The notes under the pieces were generated by a model. That model saw only the letters and a program-made list of their open reading frames with translations. It did not search any database and was not told the origin of the DNA. From positions 372,001 to 436,000 of the forward strand of contig JAXMCQ010000002.1 in the NCBI GenBank assembly GCA_046349315.1: 64,000 bases of DNA, read 5' to 3'. Of this stretch, positions 26,467 to 35,419 are shown piece after piece (the first letter of the stretch is position 1; every line of letters begins with the position of its first letter). This DNA comes from JAEUMG01 sp046349315. Its GTDB lineage: Bacteria; Pseudomonadota; Alphaproteobacteria; Rhizobiales; Aestuariivirgaceae. A program made the translations under genes and the position numbers.

Positions 26467-26540
26467 TCTCGTATCGAGGAAATCTGGCGAGAGTTTCAAA
26501 ACCCCCACCCTTAATCCCTCCCCGCAAGGGGAGGGAGAGA
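26410..26540. repeat. Inverted pair of CCTCCCC-type palindromic repeats
   Basis: Two opposed copies: CCTCCCCCTTGTGGGGAGGG then TAGGGGTGGGGGT at about 26416-26452, and AACCCCCACCCTTAATCCC then TCCCCGCAAGGGGAGGGA at about 26500-26537. They are separated by about 47 bases and fill the space between xfp and the PAP2 gene, including its candidate start codons. Confidence 0.8.
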
Positions 26541-28937
26541 TTACTTTCGCTCACTGGCCGCAAGATCGCCCCAGCGCCAATCCTTGACGAACGGCATGTC
26601 GTCGCCATGCTCGCGGATATAGGCCTTGTGCTCGGTGAGCTTGTCGCGCATCGCCTGCTTTACGTAAGCCGCCTTGCCGGAAAGATGCGGCACCCGGTCG
26701 ATGACATCCTCGACCAGATGGAAGCGGTCGAGATCGTTGAGCACCACCATGTCGAAGGGCGTCGTCGTCGTTCCTTCCTCCTTGTAGCCGCGCACATGGA
26801 TATTGTCGTGATTGTTGCGCCGGTAGGTGAGGCGATGGATCAGCCAGGGATAGCCATGCTGGGCGAAGATCACCGGCTTGTCGCGCGTGAACAGCGTATC
26901 GAAATCGGCGTCCGTCAATCCATGCGGATGCTCGGTATGCGGCTGGAGCGTCATCAGGTCGACAACGTTGATGACCCGCACCTTGAGGTCGGGCAGGTGA
27001 AGGCGCAGCAGATCGACGGCCGCCAATGTCTCGAGCGTCGGCACGTCGCCGGCGCAGGCCATGACCACGTCGGGCTCGCCGCCCTGGTCGTTGCTCGCCC
27101 AGTCCCAGATGCCGATGCCGGCGCTGCAGTGTTTCACCGCCTGGTCCATGGTGAGCCATTGCGGCGCCGGTTGCTTGCCGGCCACGATCACATTGATGCG
27201 GTTCCAGCTCTTCAGGCAGTGATCTGTCACGTAGAGCAGGCAATTGGCATCGGGCGGCAGATAGACGCGCACGACGTCGGATTTCTTGTTGCAGACGTAG
27301 TCGATGAAGCCCGGATCCTGGTGGCTGAATCCATTGTGGTCCTGCCGCCAGACATGGCTCGTGAGGAGATAGTTGAGCGATGCGATCGGTCGCCGCCACG
27401 GAATCTCATTGCAGGTCTTCAGCCACTTCGCATGCTGGTTGAACATGGAGTCGATGATGTGGATGAAGGCTTCGTAGCATGAGAAGAAGCCGTGCCGGCC
27501 GGTGAGGAGATAGCCCTCGAGCCAGCCCTGGCAGGTGTGCTCAGAAAGAATTTCCACGACACGCCCGTCCGGCGCGAGGTGGTCGTCATAGGAAAGCGTC
27601 TCGGCGACCCAGGCCCGGTCTGTTACTTCGAAGACATGTGACAGGCGGTTCGAGGCGGTCTCATCCGGCCCGAAGACGCGGAAATTGCGGTCCTTGGCGC
27701 TCGCCTTCATGACATCGCGCAGATATTCGGCCATCACGCCGGTTGATTCGGCGTTGCGCGCGCCCGGCTTGTCGACCTTCACTGCATAGGGTGCGATCGC
27801 CGGCAGTTCGAGCTGGCGCAACAGCAAGCCGCCATTGGCATGCGGGTTAGCACTCATGCGGCGTTCGCCCTTTGGCGCCAATGCAGCGATCTCCGGCTTC
27901 AACGCGCCATCTGCGTCGAAGAGTTCTTCCGGCACGTAGCTCTTCATCCAGTCTTCGAGCAATTTCACATGGCCGGGCTTGGTCGCCATTTCGGCGAAAG
28001 GCACCTGGTGCGAGCGCCAATAGCCTTCGGCCTTCTTGCCGTCGACTTCCTTCGGCCCCGTCCAGCCCTTGGGCGATTTGAGCACGATCATCGGCCAGGC
28101 CGGGCGTTCAGTCTTACCGCCCTCGCGTGCCGCAGTCTGGATCGCCTGGATTTCACCGATCACCCTATCGAGCGTGCTCGCCATGAGCTGATGCATGGTG
28201 GCGGGATCATCGCCCTCGACCCAGTAAGGCTTGTATCCGTAGCCCACCATCAGGCTTTCGAGTTCCTCGCGCGGGATGCGCGCGAGGATCGTCGGATTGG
28301 CGATCTTGTAGCCATTGAGATGGAGGATCGGCAGCACCGCGCCGTCGGTCGCGGGGTTGAGGAACTTGTTCGAATGCCAGGAGGTGGCGAGCGGGCCCGT
28401 TTCCGCCTCGCCGTCGCCGACCACGCAGGCCACGATGAGATCGGGATTGTCGAACACCGCGCCGAAAGCATGCGAGAGGGCATAGCCAAGCTCGCCGCCT
28501 TCATGGATCGAGCCAGGAGTTTCCGGTGCCACATGGCTTGGAATTCCGCCCGGAAAGCTGAACTGTTTGAAGAGGCGCGCCATGCCCTGTTCGCTTTGCG
28601 AGATGCGCGAATAGGTCTCGCTGTAAGTGCCCTCGAGCCAGCAATTGGCGACCAGTCCCGGCCCGCCATGGCCCGGACCCGCCATATAGATCATCGACAG
28701 GTCATGGGCTTTGATGATGCGGTTCAAATGCGCATAGAGGAAATTGAGCCCCGGCGTCGTCCCCCAATGGCCAAGCAATCGCGGCTTGATGTGCTTGAGC
28801 TCCAAGGGCTCCTTCAACAGAGGATTATCGAGGAGATAGATCTGCCCGACGGAGAGATAATTCGCCGCCCGCCACCAGCGATTGATGAGGTCGAGTTCCG
28901 TGTCGCTCAGCGGGCCGGAAGCGTTCTTATTTGCCAT
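26541..28937 (-). CDS. xfp: Xylulose-5-phosphate/fructose-6-phosphate phosphoketolase
   Basis: Thiamine-diphosphate enzyme splitting xylulose-5-P or fructose-6-P into acetyl-phosphate and a smaller sugar phosphate. 798 residues, the standard length. Typical segments are RAANYLSVGQIYLLDNPLL, GHWGTTPGLNFLYAHLNR, YMAGPGHGGPGLVANCWLEG, HLNGYKIANPTIL and QHGYPWLIHRLTYRR. No acetate kinase or phosphotransacetylase is adjacent. A 419-residue open frame on the opposite strand is a composition shadow. Confidence 0.97.
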   Translation of the reverse strand: MANKNASGPLSDTELDLINRWWRAANYLSVGQIYLLDNPLLKEPLELKHIKPRLLGHWGTTPGLNFLYAHLNRIIKAHDLSMIYMAGPGHGGPGLVANCWLEGTYSETYSRISQSEQGMARLFKQFSFPGGIPSHVAPETPGSIHEGGELGYALSHAFGAVFDNPDLIVACVVGDGEAETGPLATSWHSNKFLNPATDGAVLPILHLNGYKIANPTILARIPREELESLMVGYGYKPYWVEGDDPATMHQLMASTLDRVIGEIQAIQTAAREGGKTERPAWPMIVLKSPKGWTGPKEVDGKKAEGYWRSHQVPFAEMATKPGHVKLLEDWMKSYVPEELFDADGALKPEIAALAPKGERRMSANPHANGGLLLRQLELPAIAPYAVKVDKPGARNAESTGVMAEYLRDVMKASAKDRNFRVFGPDETASNRLSHVFEVTDRAWVAETLSYDDHLAPDGRVVEILSEHTCQGWLEGYLLTGRHGFFSCYEAFIHIIDSMFNQHAKWLKTCNEIPWRRPIASLNYLLTSHVWRQDHNGFSHQDPGFIDYVCNKKSDVVRVYLPPDANCLLYVTDHCLKSWNRINVIVAGKQPAPQWLTMDQAVKHCSAGIGIWDWASNDQGGEPDVVMACAGDVPTLETLAAVDLLRLHLPDLKVRVINVVDLMTLQPHTEHPHGLTDADFDTLFTRDKPVIFAQHGYPWLIHRLTYRRNNHDNIHVRGYKEEGTTTTPFDMVVLNDLDRFHLVEDVIDRVPHLSGKAAYVKQAMRDKLTEHKAYIREHGDDMPFVKDWRWGDLAASERK

Positions 28938-29112
28938 TTCGGTGATCTTCTCCTGTTCGGGCTCGTTCTAGCCAGCTTTCACGGCAATTCCCTGACGATG
29001 GTTCGGCAAACCCGCCTTGATGCCAATCAAGCTCGAAGCCGCTTGACCCAGATCAAGGAACGGCTCTCCTTTGTGACATTACTTAAGGTTGTAAGCTAGG
29101 CGAGGACGATTG

Positions 29113-29649
29113 ATGCCCGAGCAACCGGACATTCAAAGCAGGCCGTCGGCATGGTCACGCGCCGGAATTGGATTTCTCATCGGCGTCTGCGCGACCATTG
29201 CAACTGCGGCTATGCAGATCGCGTTGTTCGGCTATTGGTTCAGGCACCTCCCGGTTCGGCCAGACTTCACAACCAACCAGCTTAACTACCTCTCTATCGG
29301 GTTTTTCCTGTTCGTTCCGGCCTTTTCGCTCTTCATGCACTTACTCGTGTTCGCAGTGTTTTTGCCGCTCGCCTATGCAAGGCAGCGCCGCCTGCCAGGC
29401 GGTGCCATTGAGATGCGGCTGACAATTGGTATTTCGCTCCTGATCGAAGCAGTTGGCTCCGTTTTCCTGATCGGTTGGGGTGGCACGCATGTCCTTTTGG
29501 CCATCACTGCATTGCCGCTCCTTGCTGTCACCGCGTTCACCGGTTTCTTTTTCGTGCGAATGCTGAACAAATCCCTCCAGCATGACGGGGCTGATGTGAC
29601 TCCCGCGCCAATTGCGACCGCAAATAATCCCAATCCCGCCGCGAATTAG
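29113..29649 (+). CDS. Membrane protein of unknown function
   Basis: 178 residues with four hydrophobic segments: GIGFLIGVCATIATAAMQIAL, SIGFFLFVPAFSLFMHLLVFA, ISLLIEAVGSVFLIGWGG and LLAITALPLLAVTAFTGFFF. The N-terminus (MPEQPDIQSRP) and tail (GADVTPAPIATANNPN) are hydrophilic. No motif to suggest transport or catalysis. ATG 29113 was chosen over the TTG immediately before it. It stands alone between xfp and tRNA-Pro. Confidence 0.7.
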   Translation: MPEQPDIQSRPSAWSRAGIGFLIGVCATIATAAMQIALFGYWFRHLPVRPDFTTNQLNYLSIGFFLFVPAFSLFMHLLVFAVFLPLAYARQRRLPGGAIEMRLTIGISLLIEAVGSVFLIGWGGTHVLLAITALPLLAVTAFTGFFFVRMLNKSLQHDGADVTPAPIATANNPNPAAN

Positions 29650-29741
29650 CATCTTGCTCCACGGATGTACTTTTGGGCCGCGCCGAATGGAGCTTGACGC
29701 GAGGCCCCCGAGGCGGCAAAACCCCGGCCAATTTCCAAGAT

Positions 29742-29818
29742 CGGAGTGTAGCGCAGTCTGGTAGCGCACCTGCTTCGGGAGCAGGGGGTCGGAGGTTCGA
29801 ATCCTCTCACTCCGACCA
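29742..29818 (+). tRNA. tRNA-Pro (CGG)
   Basis: Cloverleaf: CGGAGTG at 29742 pairs with CACTCCG at 29808, the anticodon arm CTGCTTCGGGAGCAG shows CGG for proline, the T-arm is GGAGGTTCGAATCCTC and a genomic CCA follows at 29816. 77 bases. A cyclase/TPR gene follows, but no duplicated tRNA 3' end is visible around it. Confidence 0.97.
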
Positions 29819-29913
29819 ATTACCCCGTTGAAATGATTGGGACGGAGCGACCCGACCCGTCGAGTTCAATCTCGGCCCAACTCGGGAAGTCGGTGTCAGA
29901 TGCCAGCCAGCGA

Positions 29914-32109
29914 TCAATTGCCTCTGATCTTGCTCAGAGCGTCTTTAGCGTAAATGCCCACTATCCCTTCGTCCCCGAGCGCGATTAAAGCAGGAATCGC
30001 TGCCTTCGCTTCAGGTCCAATCTTTCCGAGGGCCTGCACGGCCTCGCTACGAATATTTTCATTCTTGAGGGCCTCAATGAGCGAAGGCACGGCATCAGCC
30101 GCAGCCGGTCCGAACCACCCCAGACGCTTGGCTGCGATCAGCCGCGCGAACGGGTTGCCAGTGTTGAGCTCCATTTTCAAGCTGGCAACCGTGATGGTAA
30201 GCGGGAGTGCCGCGACTCGAAGGCCATCATATAGGCGCTCTCGCACGCTTGCGTATTCGTTGTCCCAATGGAAGGGGAAAGTATAGGAGTCCGGAAAATT
30301 TTCGAGGCCTTTCTGGTCTATGCCAGGTCTGAACTTCTGCAGCATCTGCCTTGCTTCCTCTCGCCGGCCTAACTGCGCTAGCACGGAGCTGAGAGGTACA
30401 AGCAACATCCCCGCTTCCGGGTTTTGCCTGACACCTTCTTCGAAGATATCGGCCGCTTGTTTGAGATCGCCCATCGTGAAAAGCGCCGTGCCACGGGCAA
30501 GAACGTAGTGACTGGGATAATTCGGATTGAGCCTCATGGCCGTCGCGACGAAATTCAGCGCTTCGGCCGGCTCGCCCGAGATCGTCAGGGCCCAAGCCAT
30601 GGCGATATGCGCTTCCGGATCATTGGGATCCAAAGCAATTGCTCGACCGGCGTCCCGGCGTGCAGCCGTGGCAAGTCCTTGATAGACGTCTTGCAACGCC
30701 TCGGCAGTGTAAGAAAGTGGAGTCGGGTATCGCTTTGCCAGTTCTAGGTAGCCCTGGCCTTTATACCAGGGAGTCGCCGTATCCTTGGCAAATTCCTTAA
30801 ACCAGAGTGAGTCATAGGCGCGAAAATAGGCCAACGCCAAGGCGGCGTAAGCGCGCCCATATTCGGGATCGAGTTCGACGGCGCTCTTCAAGTATTTTAT
30901 GGCAGCGATGGTATCGTTTGCATTGAAGCGCAAATAGAGGCTCCATCCCTTATCAAAGGCCTCTTTGGCTTCGATGTTTTCCGTTTTGGCGCTGGCGATC
31001 TCATGCTTTTCGGTCTTGGTGAGATTGACTTTCAGTGCCTCGACGATCTTGGACAGAAAAGCATCCTGCGCGTCGAAGAGATCTGCAACATTGCCGTCAA
31101 ATCTGTCGGCCCATACATGTCCGCCCGTAAGTGCATCGATGAGTTGCGCGTTAACACGGAGACGATTCCCGGCGCGTTGCACGCTTCCTTCCAGGACGTA
31201 GCGGACACCCAGTTCCTCCGCGACCTGACCGATTCTCACCGCCTTGCCTTTGTAAATGAAGGTCGAGTTCCGAGAGATGACGAAGAGTCCGGAGACCTTT
31301 GAGAGGTCGGTAATCAAGTCATCCGTCATGCCGTCCGTAAAGTTCTCCTGTCCCGCATCATTGGACATATTGGTGAACGGCAACACCGCGATAGAAGGCT
31401 TGTCAGGTAGGGGGAGCGCCATTTTTGCCGGCGAGGCCAGTTCGGCTCGTTCGCCGAAACCGCTGCCAAAGTTCATCCAAAGCGCCGCCCCTCCAACTAT
31501 TAGGATCAATACCGCAGCGGCGACCACCAGCCACCGCCGCGCGGCATGATGGCTGCCTCTGGCCGAAATCGTCTTGGCCGCGACCGGACCCACGCGATAG
31601 AGGCGAACAGGTTTTTCGATATTCTTGACTCGCCGTTCGCCCAAGAACTCGAACCCATAATCGAGCTTCTTCTCCACTTGATCGAATGCGGTTCCCGAAA
31701 TCAGGACGCCTCCCGGGTCGGCCAATCCTTCAAGCCTCGCCGCGACATTCACGCCGTCGCCATAAATATCCTGGCCTTCCACGATGACGTCGCCGAGATT
31801 GATGCCGATACGCAGCACGATACGCTGCTTATCAGGCAGGTTCTGATTGGCATCGGCAAAACCTTTCTGCAATTCGACGGCGCATTGCACCGCGTCGACA
31901 GCACTGCCAAACTCCACCAGGACACCATCGCCCATCACTTTGACGACGCGGCCGTGGTGTTCGGCAACCACCGGCGCCAGCACATTTTGCCGCCGGGCCT
32001 TGAGGGAGTTTAGTGTACCAGCCTCGTCTTGCTCCATGAGGTGGGAGTATCCGACAACATCGGCGGCCAGGATCGCTGCAAGGCGGCGTTGGATGCGGGT
32101 CTCTGTCAT
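29914..32109 (-). CDS. Adenylate/guanylate cyclase with TPR and HEAT repeats
   Basis: 731 residues. A class III nucleotide cyclase catalytic domain (about 8-180) has both metal-binding aspartates (ILAADVVGYS, D17; KVMGDGVLVEFG) and the GVNVAARL helix. A transmembrane helix at about 196-217 (WLVVAAAVLILIVGGAALWM) follows, then a FlgO-like segment (IAVLPFTNMSNDAGQENFTDG) and TPRs, ending in HEAT-like repeats (VPSLIEALKNENIRSEAVQAL, IPALIALGD). Start ATG 32109 (MTETRIQ). The second paralog at 57466 lacks the TM and HEAT parts. Both share a sequence about 50-90 bases upstream of the start. Confidence 0.9.
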   Translation of the reverse strand: MTETRIQRRLAAILAADVVGYSHLMEQDEAGTLNSLKARRQNVLAPVVAEHHGRVVKVMGDGVLVEFGSAVDAVQCAVELQKGFADANQNLPDKQRIVLRIGINLGDVIVEGQDIYGDGVNVAARLEGLADPGGVLISGTAFDQVEKKLDYGFEFLGERRVKNIEKPVRLYRVGPVAAKTISARGSHHAARRWLVVAAAVLILIVGGAALWMNFGSGFGERAELASPAKMALPLPDKPSIAVLPFTNMSNDAGQENFTDGMTDDLITDLSKVSGLFVISRNSTFIYKGKAVRIGQVAEELGVRYVLEGSVQRAGNRLRVNAQLIDALTGGHVWADRFDGNVADLFDAQDAFLSKIVEALKVNLTKTEKHEIASAKTENIEAKEAFDKGWSLYLRFNANDTIAAIKYLKSAVELDPEYGRAYAALALAYFRAYDSLWFKEFAKDTATPWYKGQGYLELAKRYPTPLSYTAEALQDVYQGLATAARRDAGRAIALDPNDPEAHIAMAWALTISGEPAEALNFVATAMRLNPNYPSHYVLARGTALFTMGDLKQAADIFEEGVRQNPEAGMLLVPLSSVLAQLGRREEARQMLQKFRPGIDQKGLENFPDSYTFPFHWDNEYASVRERLYDGLRVAALPLTITVASLKMELNTGNPFARLIAAKRLGWFGPAAADAVPSLIEALKNENIRSEAVQALGKIGPEAKAAIPALIALGDEGIVGIYAKDALSKIRGN

Positions 32110-32158
32110 GCGATGGCGGAGTTTTCCGGAAGCGGGAAGGAATGGTATTGGAACCCGT

Positions 32159-32197
32159 GCCGGGAGTCTATTCGGGCCTATTTCCGCACTGGGCAAC
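32159..32197 (-). promoter_or_regulatory. Shared upstream element of cyclase genes, copy 1
   Basis: The 39 bases beginning GCCGGGAGTCTATTCGGG lie 50-88 bases upstream of the cyclase start. The cyclase at 57466 has a closely related stretch (GCCGGGAGTCTATGCGG, 59253-59292) at the same distance. Conservation outside the coding part, in the same position, suggests a promoter or operator, or recent common origin of the two genes. Confidence 0.4.
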
Positions 32198-32266
32198 CGA
32201 GTCTGGCCACCCATGTCCGCGAAGCGTCGAACTGACACCTGACAGCGGTCATCCCGCTCGACTTAC

Positions 32267-32794
32267 TCACGGCACGATCTCGATTGGCGTACCGTCGGGG
32301 ACCGCGCGCCAGATTTCATCCATCTCCGCATCCGTTACCGCGACGCAGCCCGCCGTCCAATTCATGAAGCGGTGAAAGCCGCCGACCCAGCCATAGCCAT
32401 TCATGATGCCGTGGATCATGATGAAACTGCCGGGGCTCACGCTCCGTTCCGCCGCGCGCGCCGTGTCCGCCTCGTTTGGGTAGGAGATCCACAAGGAGAG
32501 ATGCGCCGCGCTGTTGGGATTGCGGCCGCGAATGAAATACCGCCCGACCGGCGTCAGCAGATCGCCGCGCTGCGCCTTCTTGCCTGGCTCGCCCTTGCCG
32601 AGCGCCACGACATAGGTTTTGAGCGGCTTTCCGGCGCTAAAGAGCGTCATGCGCTGCTGCGATTTCTCGACAAGGATGCGATCGGCGATCACGTTTTGAG
32701 GCAGCGGCGCCGAGGGCGCGACCTTGACGCCGACCCACACCGCGCCTGCCACCAGCGCGGCCAGCATCGCAGCAATGCCGAACCGGGTTTTCAT
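32267..32794 (-). CDS. L,D-transpeptidase family protein (YkuD fold)
   Basis: 175 residues with an N-terminal signal or anchor (AAMLAALVAGAVWVGVKVA). The YkuD domain (about 37-175) has KSQQRMTLFSAGK, TPVGRYFIRGRNP, the catalytic region with H128 (IHGIMNG) and C150 (TAGCVAV). Members cross-link or trim peptidoglycan or tether lipoproteins in the periplasm. Divergent from the MBL hydrolase gene by about 30 bases. Family members are numerous, so the exact substrate is unknown. Confidence 0.88.
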   Translation of the reverse strand: MKTRFGIAAMLAALVAGAVWVGVKVAPSAPLPQNVIADRILVEKSQQRMTLFSAGKPLKTYVVALGKGEPGKKAQRGDLLTPVGRYFIRGRNPNSAAHLSLWISYPNEADTARAAERSVSPGSFIMIHGIMNGYGWVGGFHRFMNWTAGCVAVTDAEMDEIWRAVPDGTPIEIVP

Positions 32795-32826
32795 TGCCGG
32801 GAGCCTATGGCGTATAATGCCTGGCC

Positions 32827-33732
32827 ATGAGCCTCACTTTCGACCGTGAATTCGACCCGCCGATCGGCGTTCCAGAGAAAATCTCCCCGCTTATCCGGCG
32901 GGTCCTTTGCGACAATCCCGGCCCCTTCACCTTTCGCGGCACGGCGAGCTTCATCGTGGGCGAGGGCGAGGTTGCAATCATCGATCCGGGCCCCGACAGC
33001 GACGCGCATTTGGAGGCGCTCCTGGAGGCGGTTAAGGGCGAAAAAGTCAGCCATATCCTCGTCACCCATACCCATCTCGACCACTCGCCCCTCGCCAGGC
33101 GCCTCAAGACCGCGACCGGGGCTCCCATCCTCGCCTATGGGCCCCCCGAACAGCCGGCCGAAGCCGGGCAGGGATTTAGGCTCGACGCCAGCATAGACCC
33201 CGATTTCTTAGTAGACATACCCCTGCGACATGGCGATGTCGTGGCGGGCGGGAAGTGGACGCTCGAATCCGTCTTCACCCCCGGCCACATGTCGAACCAC
33301 ATGAGCTATGCCCTGAAGGAGGAGCGCGCGCTGTTTTGCGGCGATCACGTCATGGCCTGGGCGACCAGTGTGATCGCGCCTCCGGACGGCAATATGGGGC
33401 AGTATTTCAGTTCCTTGCGCCTGCTGCTCGAGCGTGACGACGCAATCTACTACCCCGCGCATGGCCCGGCGCGGCCCGATCCCCTGCCACTGGTGCGCGC
33501 CTATCTCGTCCATCGCCGGCAGCGCGAGGAATCGATTGTCACGCGCCTGCGCCGCGGCGACCGCACGATTGCCGAAATTGTGAAGGCCAATTACGCCGAT
33601 ACCGACCCCCGGCTGCATCCGGCGGCTGCCTTGTCGACGCTCGCGCATATGCAGCACCTGATCGAGCAGGGCCGCGTCTCGACATCCGGAGAGGCCACTC
33701 TCGAGGCCCAATATGCTGCCGTCGATCGCTGA
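32827..33732 (+). CDS. MBL-fold metallohydrolase with C-terminal winged helix
   Basis: 301 residues. Metal-binding motif THTHLDHS at 80-87 gives H81, H83, D85 and H86; GHMSNHMSYALKEE and ALFCGDHVMAW supply the next ligands, and YYPAHGP the last. The C-terminal part (VTRLRRGDRTIAEIV ... ALSTLAHMQHLIEQGRV) is the winged-helix extension of LACTB2-like proteins, which are RNases or hydrolases of unknown bacterial role. It starts 32 bases from a divergent L,D-transpeptidase. Confidence 0.88.
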   Translation: MSLTFDREFDPPIGVPEKISPLIRRVLCDNPGPFTFRGTASFIVGEGEVAIIDPGPDSDAHLEALLEAVKGEKVSHILVTHTHLDHSPLARRLKTATGAPILAYGPPEQPAEAGQGFRLDASIDPDFLVDIPLRHGDVVAGGKWTLESVFTPGHMSNHMSYALKEERALFCGDHVMAWATSVIAPPDGNMGQYFSSLRLLLERDDAIYYPAHGPARPDPLPLVRAYLVHRRQREESIVTRLRRGDRTIAEIVKANYADTDPRLHPAAALSTLAHMQHLIEQGRVSTSGEATLEAQYAAVDR

Positions 33733-33967
33733 TGCCTGCGCCGCCGCAGATCGGGCCGATTTTCCAGATAGTGATCGAGAGTATCATTTGACGCAAAAGA
33801 CGATGACAGCCATCGAGAGTTTCGTACGTGCCGCGCTGGCGAAGCAAGTAACAGCGGATTAATACGAGCCGGCTGACTGCGACATTACGGCAGTCCATAT
33901 CGCCGCAATGGCGTCGGCGAATTGTCATATACTGTCAGGTAATCCTCGGACTCAGGAGGATGGCTTC

Positions 33968-35419
33968 ATGTATCACGTGCATGCCATCACGACAATTTCC
34001 GTGCTAGGTTTCCTTCCTGGCTTGGGAAAGTTGCTGCGCGCTGCATTCAGAACCGACATCGGCAGTATCTACAAGCTCACCCAGGACGATAAGGTACGGA
34101 AAAGTCAGGCCTATCGCCTCGCAGAAAAGACCTTGAGCGAAAAGAAGACTCGCGACCACATCGCCCGCATCGTCTATCTGCCGCCACTGCATCTGTTTTG
34201 GAGTCTGCGAGGGCAGGGAAAGACCCCCGCCGAGCGGCTTCACCGCGCCTATTGTCAGGAATTGTGGAACGATCGCAATGCATGGGAACGTTGTTCCATG
34301 CTGCTCATGTACCTGGCGTGGCCTTTCGCCGTGCCGCTCGCCATGCTCTGGGCAACTAATAACAATGGCCGCATCATTGCTGCACGAACCGGTAAGTCTA
34401 TTCCGCGGCAACTTGGCGAGGAATTGTCGGTTGCCGCACGCCACGGGATACTTCCGCCCTGGTATTACATCTTTGAATTGTACGACGACAGCAAGCGCGA
34501 GCACGCGGGCGAATATCTTTGCCGATACGAAACCAAAGGCGGCTTGTATCGTCTGGCAAAAGCTGGACATCGCACTGAACAGCGCTATCCGCTTCAAGAC
34601 AAGGTCGAATTTGCAGCGCATTGCGCGAAGCACGGTCTTCCGGCGGTGCCGGCCTATCTGATCGCCGGTGAAGGCGAACTGCATTGGCCTGAAGGTTCAA
34701 GCGGCCATCTCCCTGAACGCGACCTCTTCTTCAAGCCGGCGCGCGGGAGGGGCGGCACCGGCGCCGAAGTCTGGCGCTATCGCGGTGATGGAAGCTATTG
34801 CCGGACGAACGGCGAAATCGCCTCGGAATCGGAACTTCAGGAAAGATTGCGCGGCAAGAACGAGACTTACATCGTCCAGCCGCGACTCACCAACCATGCC
34901 GCGATCCTTGACCTCAGCATCGGAACCCTTGCCACAGTCCGTATGCTCACCATTCTCGATGAGTATGAAAAACCCGTCGCTACCCACGCCGTATTCCGCA
35001 TGGCGGTGGGCGATAATCTCGTCGTCGACAATTTCCACGCCGGCGGTATCGCCGCCAAAATTGACATGAAAACCGGAGTGCTGGGACGCGCAACGGATAT
35101 CGGGCTCAGGGCCGAGCGGGGCTGGTGCGACCGGCATCCCGATACGGGCGGGCAGATAGTGGGACGCTGCCTGCCGTTCTGGCGCGAAACCGTTGAGGCG
35201 GCGGAAAAGGGGCATGCCGCGTTTCCCGGTCGCGTGTTAATCGGCTGGGATATAGCGATCACCGATGACGGGCCGGTGCTGGTCGAGGGCAATGCGGCGC
35301 CCGATGTCGATCTTATCCAGCGCCCCTATGGCGAGCCCTTAGGCAATTCGCGATTTGGAGAATTGCTCGACTATCACTTGGAGCATCCCATCACTGCGAG
35401 GGAAATACATAGTCCTTGA
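33968..35419 (+). CDS. Sugar-transfer-associated ATP-grasp protein
   Basis: 483 residues. The C-terminal half has the ATP-grasp pattern of the sugar-transfer-associated family (FFKPARGRGGTGAEVW, TYIVQPRLTNHAAI, TVRMLTILDEY, VLIGWDIAITDDGPVLVEGNA), where the acidic residues and VEGNA coordinate magnesium and ATP. The N-terminal 200 residues contain hydrophobic segments (HAITTISVLGFLPGL; LLMYLAWPFAVPLAMLW), so it may be membrane-associated. Relatives sit in capsule or polysaccharide clusters, but no glycosyltransferase is nearby. Start ATG 33968 has AGGAGG eight bases upstream. The end overlaps the convergent acyl-CoA ligase gene by 29 bases. Confidence 0.82.
   Translation: MYHVHAITTISVLGFLPGLGKLLRAAFRTDIGSIYKLTQDDKVRKSQAYRLAEKTLSEKKTRDHIARIVYLPPLHLFWSLRGQGKTPAERLHRAYCQELWNDRNAWERCSMLLMYLAWPFAVPLAMLWATNNNGRIIAARTGKSIPRQLGEELSVAARHGILPPWYYIFELYDDSKREHAGEYLCRYETKGGLYRLAKAGHRTEQRYPLQDKVEFAAHCAKHGLPAVPAYLIAGEGELHWPEGSSGHLPERDLFFKPARGRGGTGAEVWRYRGDGSYCRTNGEIASESELQERLRGKNETYIVQPRLTNHAAILDLSIGTLATVRMLTILDEYEKPVATHAVFRMAVGDNLVVDNFHAGGIAAKIDMKTGVLGRATDIGLRAERGWCDRHPDTGGQIVGRCLPFWRETVEAAEKGHAAFPGRVLIGWDIAITDDGPVLVEGNAAPDVDLIQRPYGEPLGNSRFGELLDYHLEHPITAREIHSP

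Noticed and set aside
27840..29099. A 419-codon open frame on the + strand opposite xfp
   Set aside because: Arginine/histidine-rich shadow of the phosphoketolase gene with no motif or ribosome-binding site.
29742..32238. Island integrated at tRNA-Pro
   Set aside because: No duplicated tRNA 3' end was found after the cyclase gene and no integrase is present.
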